From JAGLCW01 sp964427915 (GTDB lineage Bacteria; Caldisericota; Caldisericia; UBA6126), in assembly GCA_964427915.1 (NCBI GenBank), contig CAYRWA010000058.1, forward strand, positions 62,001-126,000: 64,000 bases of DNA, written 5' to 3'. Shown piece after piece: positions 60,899-64,000 of this stretch (position 1 is the stretch's first letter; every line of letters begins with the position of its first letter). A model generated the notes under the pieces. That model was given only the letters and a program-made list of their open reading frames with translations. It did no database searches and was not told where the DNA came from. The translations under genes were made by a program, and so were the position numbers.

Positions 60899-61875
60899 CA
60901 TATCCAATTCATCGATTGCGTCGTTTACGTCAAAACTCAACGATACAAGCAATGCTGCAAGACGTTCACCTCCAACCAACCGATCTTATCTACCCTATGT
61001 TTGTAGCAGAGGGCATTTCTGAGCCAAAAATGATTCCTTCCATGCCTTCCATTTTTCAGCATCCCCTTACCCACATTGCAAAACGGGCTAAAGAAGTATA
61101 CAAAACGGGGATCCAAGCTATCCTACTTTTTGGCATTCCTGCTACAAAGAAAGATAAAGGGGAACATGCTTATCAACCAGAGGGTATTGTACAAAATGCC
61201 ATCAAAGAAATAAAGAATACTGTGCCTGAACTTTCTATCATCACTGATGTTTGCCTCTGCAGCTATACTACATCGGGTCATTGTGGAATTGTCAACAAGC
61301 AGGGTATAATTTGCAACGATCAATCTTGTCGTATCATTGCAAAAATTGCTCTTTCTCATACCAAAGCAGGAGCCGATATGGTAGCCCCCTCGGATATGAT
61401 GGATGGAAGAGTATCCCACATTCGCACCCTCCTCGACCAAGAAGGATATGACATGATGCCCATTATATCCTATTCTGTAAAATACGCGTCGAATTATTAC
61501 GGCCCCTTCCGCGATGCAGCAGAATGTGCTCCTACATTCGGAGATCGTACGACCTATCAAATTGATTTTAGACGCTCTCGGGAAGCTTTTCTAGAAGCCA
61601 TATCCGATATCGAAGAAGGCGCTGACATGATTATTGTCAAACCTGCTCTTGCTTATCTGGACATCATAGCAAGGCTTCGACCTGTTATCCAACAGCCTAT
61701 TGTTGCGTATAGTGTTAGTGGTGAATATGCAATGATGAAGGCTGCAGCAATGCAAGGCTGGATCCAATACGATCAAATCGTAATGGAAACCTTGCTAGCA
61801 ATGAAAAGAGCAGGGGCAGATATGATCATTTCATACTCTGCTATAGATGCAGTAAAAGCATTGCAGAAAGGATAA
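60895..61875 (+). CDS. hemB: Porphobilinogen synthase (5-aminolevulinate dehydratase)
   Basis: 326 residues. It condenses two aminolevulinate molecules. The zinc-binding triad CLCSYTTSGHCG, the catalytic lysines in SYSVKYASNYYGPFRDAA and MIIVKPALAYLD, and the AYSVSGEYAM loop are intact. Its place between ahbC and ahbD, not next to hemC, is characteristic of some Ahb operons. Confidence 0.96.
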   Translation: MTYPIHRLRRLRQNSTIQAMLQDVHLQPTDLIYPMFVAEGISEPKMIPSMPSIFQHPLTHIAKRAKEVYKTGIQAILLFGIPATKKDKGEHAYQPEGIVQNAIKEIKNTVPELSIITDVCLCSYTTSGHCGIVNKQGIICNDQSCRIIAKIALSHTKAGADMVAPSDMMDGRVSHIRTLLDQEGYDMMPIISYSVKYASNYYGPFRDAAECAPTFGDRTTYQIDFRRSREAFLEAISDIEEGADMIIVKPALAYLDIIARLRPVIQQPIVAYSVSGEYAMMKAAAMQGWIQYDQIVMETLLAMKRAGADMIISYSAIDAVKALQKG

Positions 61876-61878
61876 CCT

Positions 61879-62871
61879 ATGCTGGTTTCATGGAATAGTA
61901 CCAATCAATGTAACATGTATTGCAGTCACTGCTATCGTGACTCAGGTCTAAAAGCGAAACGCGAACTAGAAACGAATGAAGCAAAGAAAATGATTCGAGA
62001 GATAAAAAATGCTGGATTTCAAATTATGATATTCAGTGGCGGAGAACCTTTGATGAGAGCTGATATCTTTGAATTGGGAAGGTATGCATCCTCCATTGGT
62101 TTGCGTCCTGTACTTGGAACCAACGGAAGCTTGATTACAAAGAATGTGGCGAACTCTTTGAAACAAGCAGGCTTTCTTGCTGCTGGTGTTAGCTTAGACA
62201 GCTTATCCGCAGACAAATACAATGATTTTCGAAAAAAAAGAGATGCTTTTGCTATGGTCATGGAAGGTTTTGAAAACTTAAAAATAGCACAAATTCCTTT
62301 TCAAATCCATACCACCGTTATGAAATGGAATGTTCACGAGCTAGATGCTATGACGGATTTTGCCATAGAGATTGGGGCAAAGGCACACCATATCTTTTTT
62401 TTAGTTCCTACAGGGCGAGGAAGTGAAATCGAAGATCAAATTGTCCCTGTGCATCAATATGAAACAATTTTGACGACTATCATCCGTAGGCAAATCGACT
62501 GTCCCATCGAATTGAAACCAACTTGTGCACCACAGTTTGTTCGAATTGCAGAGCAAAACAATGTGCCTACAAGATTCACAAGAGGTTGTTTAGCAGGATT
62601 GCGATACTGCATTATAAGCCCCATTGGTGATGTACAACCATGTGCTTACTTGGATATTCCATTGGGTAACGTTCGAGAAACTCCTTTTGATGTTATATGG
62701 AAGAACAATCCTCATCTGCAGAGATTACGAACTGAAGAATACACAGGAAAGTGTAGCAATTGTGCCTACCGAAAAAAATGTGGTGGATGTAGAGCACGAG
62801 CGTACTATGTTTCTGGCGATTATATGTCTGAAGATCCTTATTGCGATTATATACCTGATCCAATACAATGA
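61879..62871 (+). CDS. ahbD: Heme b synthase AhbD (radical SAM)
   Basis: 330 residues, somewhat shorter than many AhbD. AhbD converts the two propionates of Fe-coproporphyrin III to vinyls, giving heme b without oxygen. SWNSTNQCNMYCSHCYRDSG carries the radical-SAM cysteines (about 11-18). IFSGGEPLMRADIFELG, then C-terminal auxiliary-cluster cysteines (CLAGLRYC, CAYL, CSNCAYRKKCGGC), are present. It overlaps ahbA by 4 bp. Confidence 0.92.
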   Translation: MLVSWNSTNQCNMYCSHCYRDSGLKAKRELETNEAKKMIREIKNAGFQIMIFSGGEPLMRADIFELGRYASSIGLRPVLGTNGSLITKNVANSLKQAGFLAAGVSLDSLSADKYNDFRKKRDAFAMVMEGFENLKIAQIPFQIHTTVMKWNVHELDAMTDFAIEIGAKAHHIFFLVPTGRGSEIEDQIVPVHQYETILTTIIRRQIDCPIELKPTCAPQFVRIAEQNNVPTRFTRGCLAGLRYCIISPIGDVQPCAYLDIPLGNVRETPFDVIWKNNPHLQRLRTEEYTGKCSNCAYRKKCGGCRARAYYVSGDYMSEDPYCDYIPDPIQ

Positions 62872-63317
62872 AACTTGATGATGTCGATAGACAACTCCTC
62901 AATATTCTACAAACATCGTTTCCTATCACTTCTGAACCCTATGCTGCCATAGCCAAACAACTCCACATATCTACGCAGGAATGTTTGAACCGAATTCAAC
63001 GTTTACAAAAAAATCATATCATTCGTCGAATTGGAGGCATTCTTCAATCCAATCTGCTTGGGTATAGGTCTACATTGTGTGCTGCGAAAGTTCCTTTAGA
63101 AGATATCCCTCGCGTTGCCAACATACTGAATGTGTCTCCATGCATCACTCACAATTATCAGAGAGACCATGAGCTTTCTTTATGGTTCACATTCATTGAA
63201 AAAGAAGAAAGCTTTGATCACGAACTTCAAAAGATATCATCAAACATTGGATACAAAGTTTTTTCCTTCCCATCAAATAAAAAAATTAAATCCAAGGTGC
63301 AGTTCAATGTCTTGTAG
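62868..63317 (+). CDS. ahbA: Siroheme decarboxylase subunit AhbA
   Basis: 149 residues. AhbA and AhbB are Lrp/AsnC-like proteins that decarboxylate siroheme to 12,18-didecarboxysiroheme. The N-terminal winged helix (about 1-60; LDDVDRQLLNILQTSFPI) is followed by the RAM-like domain with HNYQRDHELSLWFTF, the conserved His/Arg stretch of this subunit. It overlaps ahbB by 11 bp. Confidence 0.9.
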   Translation: MKLDDVDRQLLNILQTSFPITSEPYAAIAKQLHISTQECLNRIQRLQKNHIIRRIGGILQSNLLGYRSTLCAAKVPLEDIPRVANILNVSPCITHNYQRDHELSLWFTFIEKEESFDHELQKISSNIGYKVFSFPSNKKIKSKVQFNVL

Positions 63318-63789
63318 TGATTCACTAAGTTTATCTGATCGAACCATTCTTGAATTTCTTCAAGACGAAATCTCTATTTCCGAACGTCCTTACAAGGAAT
63401 TATCCCTCCGATTACAAATGTCCGAACATGACATCATTCATCGAATCCAATACCTCATTGATCAAGGATTTGTAAAAAGACTGGGTGCGATTCTTTATCA
63501 TCACTCGGTGGGATATACCTGCAATGCTCTTGTTACTTGGGCTGTTTCACCTTCCTCTTCGTCGATTGTGACGGACATAGTACAAACAAAAATGTATGTG
63601 AGTCATTGTTATTTCCGATCGTGTCCCGACGCCTTTCCTTATCCTTTGTTTACAATGATCCATGCATGCACCAGCAAAGAATTACAAAATAGTATTAAAG
63701 AATTATCAATTCTTTTCCATTGCAACGATTATCTTGTTTTAAAAAGCATCAAAGAGTGGAAAAAAACAAGTATGAAATATACACTGTAA
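63307..63789 (+). CDS. ahbB: Siroheme decarboxylase subunit AhbB
   Basis: 160 residues from ATG at 63307; the longer frame upstream only overlaps ahbA. LSDRTILEFLQDEISISERPY is the winged-helix start, and VSHCYFRSCPDAFPYPLFTMIHA is the diagnostic AhbB motif in the C-terminal half. It is expected to act as a heterodimer with AhbA. Confidence 0.9.
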   Translation: MSCSDSLSLSDRTILEFLQDEISISERPYKELSLRLQMSEHDIIHRIQYLIDQGFVKRLGAILYHHSVGYTCNALVTWAVSPSSSSIVTDIVQTKMYVSHCYFRSCPDAFPYPLFTMIHACTSKELQNSIKELSILFHCNDYLVLKSIKEWKKTSMKYTL

Positions 63790-63812
63790 ATAAAAAGAAA
63801 TGAGAGGTTGCT

Positions 63813-64000
63813 ATGAACTGGAAAAATGATGAATCAAAAATCGCCTTTCAAAGAGCCCTGCAAATACTACCTGGGGGAGTAAATAGCCCGGTTCGTGCTT
63901 GGAAACATACCGATATGGATCCGGTAATCATCGATAGGGCAAAGGGTTCTAAAGTATACGACATCGATGGAAACGAATATATCGATTACATTGCATCGTA
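63813..64000 (+). CDS. hemL: Glutamate-1-semialdehyde 2,1-aminomutase, 5' part only
   Basis: The first 62 codons are visible; the gene continues past the right edge. HemL makes 5-aminolevulinate from glutamate-1-semialdehyde. ALQILPGGVNSPVRAWK and AKGSKVYDIDGNEYIDYI are typical of its N-terminus. GAGAGG precedes the ATG. It is the last visible gene of the heme operon. Confidence 0.92.
   Translation, partial: MNWKNDESKIAFQRALQILPGGVNSPVRAWKHTDMDPVIIDRAKGSKVYDIDGNEYIDYIAS

Noticed and set aside
1..64000. CRISPR arrays, insertion sequences, tRNA and rRNA genes
   Set aside because: None seen; gaps between genes are short and carry no direct repeats of the required type.

Overview
The window reads as a chromosomal segment of a low-GC, strictly anaerobic Gram-positive bacterium of the Clostridia type. 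This is inference from content: an Rnf complex in clostridial order (C-D-G-E-A-B), [FeFe]-hydrogenase maturases, a 2-oxoacid:ferredoxin oxidoreductase, an oxygen-independent ribonucleotide reductase, S-layer homology (SLH) and copper-amine-oxidase-type wall domains, a lysine riboswitch with a sigma-A promoter, and heme made through the siroheme (Ahb) route. I saw no mobile element, CRISPR array, rRNA or tRNA gene. Coding density is very high, with many 4-20 bp overlaps.

Layout. (1) 1-15.6 kb, minus strand: a long gene string reading downward, DUF948/YtxH envelope proteins, two lipoproteins, trxB, valS, folC, a zinc-ribbon membrane protein, rnfCDGEAB, a large surface protein with a PIN-like cytoplasmic tail, and apbE, which attaches FMN to RnfD and RnfG and runs off the left edge. 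(2) 15.8-24.2 kb, plus strand: exported proteins. They are an SLH-anchored protein with two degenerate 5'-nucleotidase modules, a lipoprotein with an ethylbenzene-dehydrogenase-type heme domain and a CxxxCH motif, an NHL-repeat protein, a terminator, then a rhodanese-like protein, a multi-pass membrane protein and a TlpA-like thioredoxin. (3) 24.2-34.2 kb: yqeY, a phosphoesterase, an S8 protease, vor/korABC, an M20 peptidase, a class II aldolase and an unknown exported protein. (4) 34.3-40.1 kb, minus: H-cluster maturation genes hydG-hydE-hydF with two TM1266-type regulators, a nitroreductase and an OsmC protein. (5) 40.1-49.0 kb, minus: a complete acetylase-branch lysine/diaminopimelate operon under a lysine riboswitch. 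(6) 49.0-50.1 kb: a pilin-like protein and a small membrane protein. (7) 50.2-55.2 kb, plus: a methyltransferase-like membrane protein, then nrdR-nrdD-thioredoxin-like-nrdG behind twin NrdR boxes. (8) 55.3-64 kb, plus: a heme operon, sirC-like, hemA, hemC, cobA-hemD, ahbC, hemB, ahbD, ahbA, ahbB and hemL (cut by the right edge).

How it works together. Kor/Vor reduces ferredoxin, Rnf couples ferredoxin oxidation to ion pumping, and hydrogenase (structural genes not in the window) would be a further electron outlet. The Ahb genes supply heme b without oxygen, which fits the heme-type lipoprotein and the exported thioredoxin-like protein of region 2, although that functional link is my inference. 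The observations most worth checking are a predicted switch-like leader RNA before the hyd operon, unusual changes in HydG and HydF motifs, a probable ATT start codon for hydE, the duplicated nucleotidase-like pseudoenzyme, and the uncharacterised exported redox cluster.
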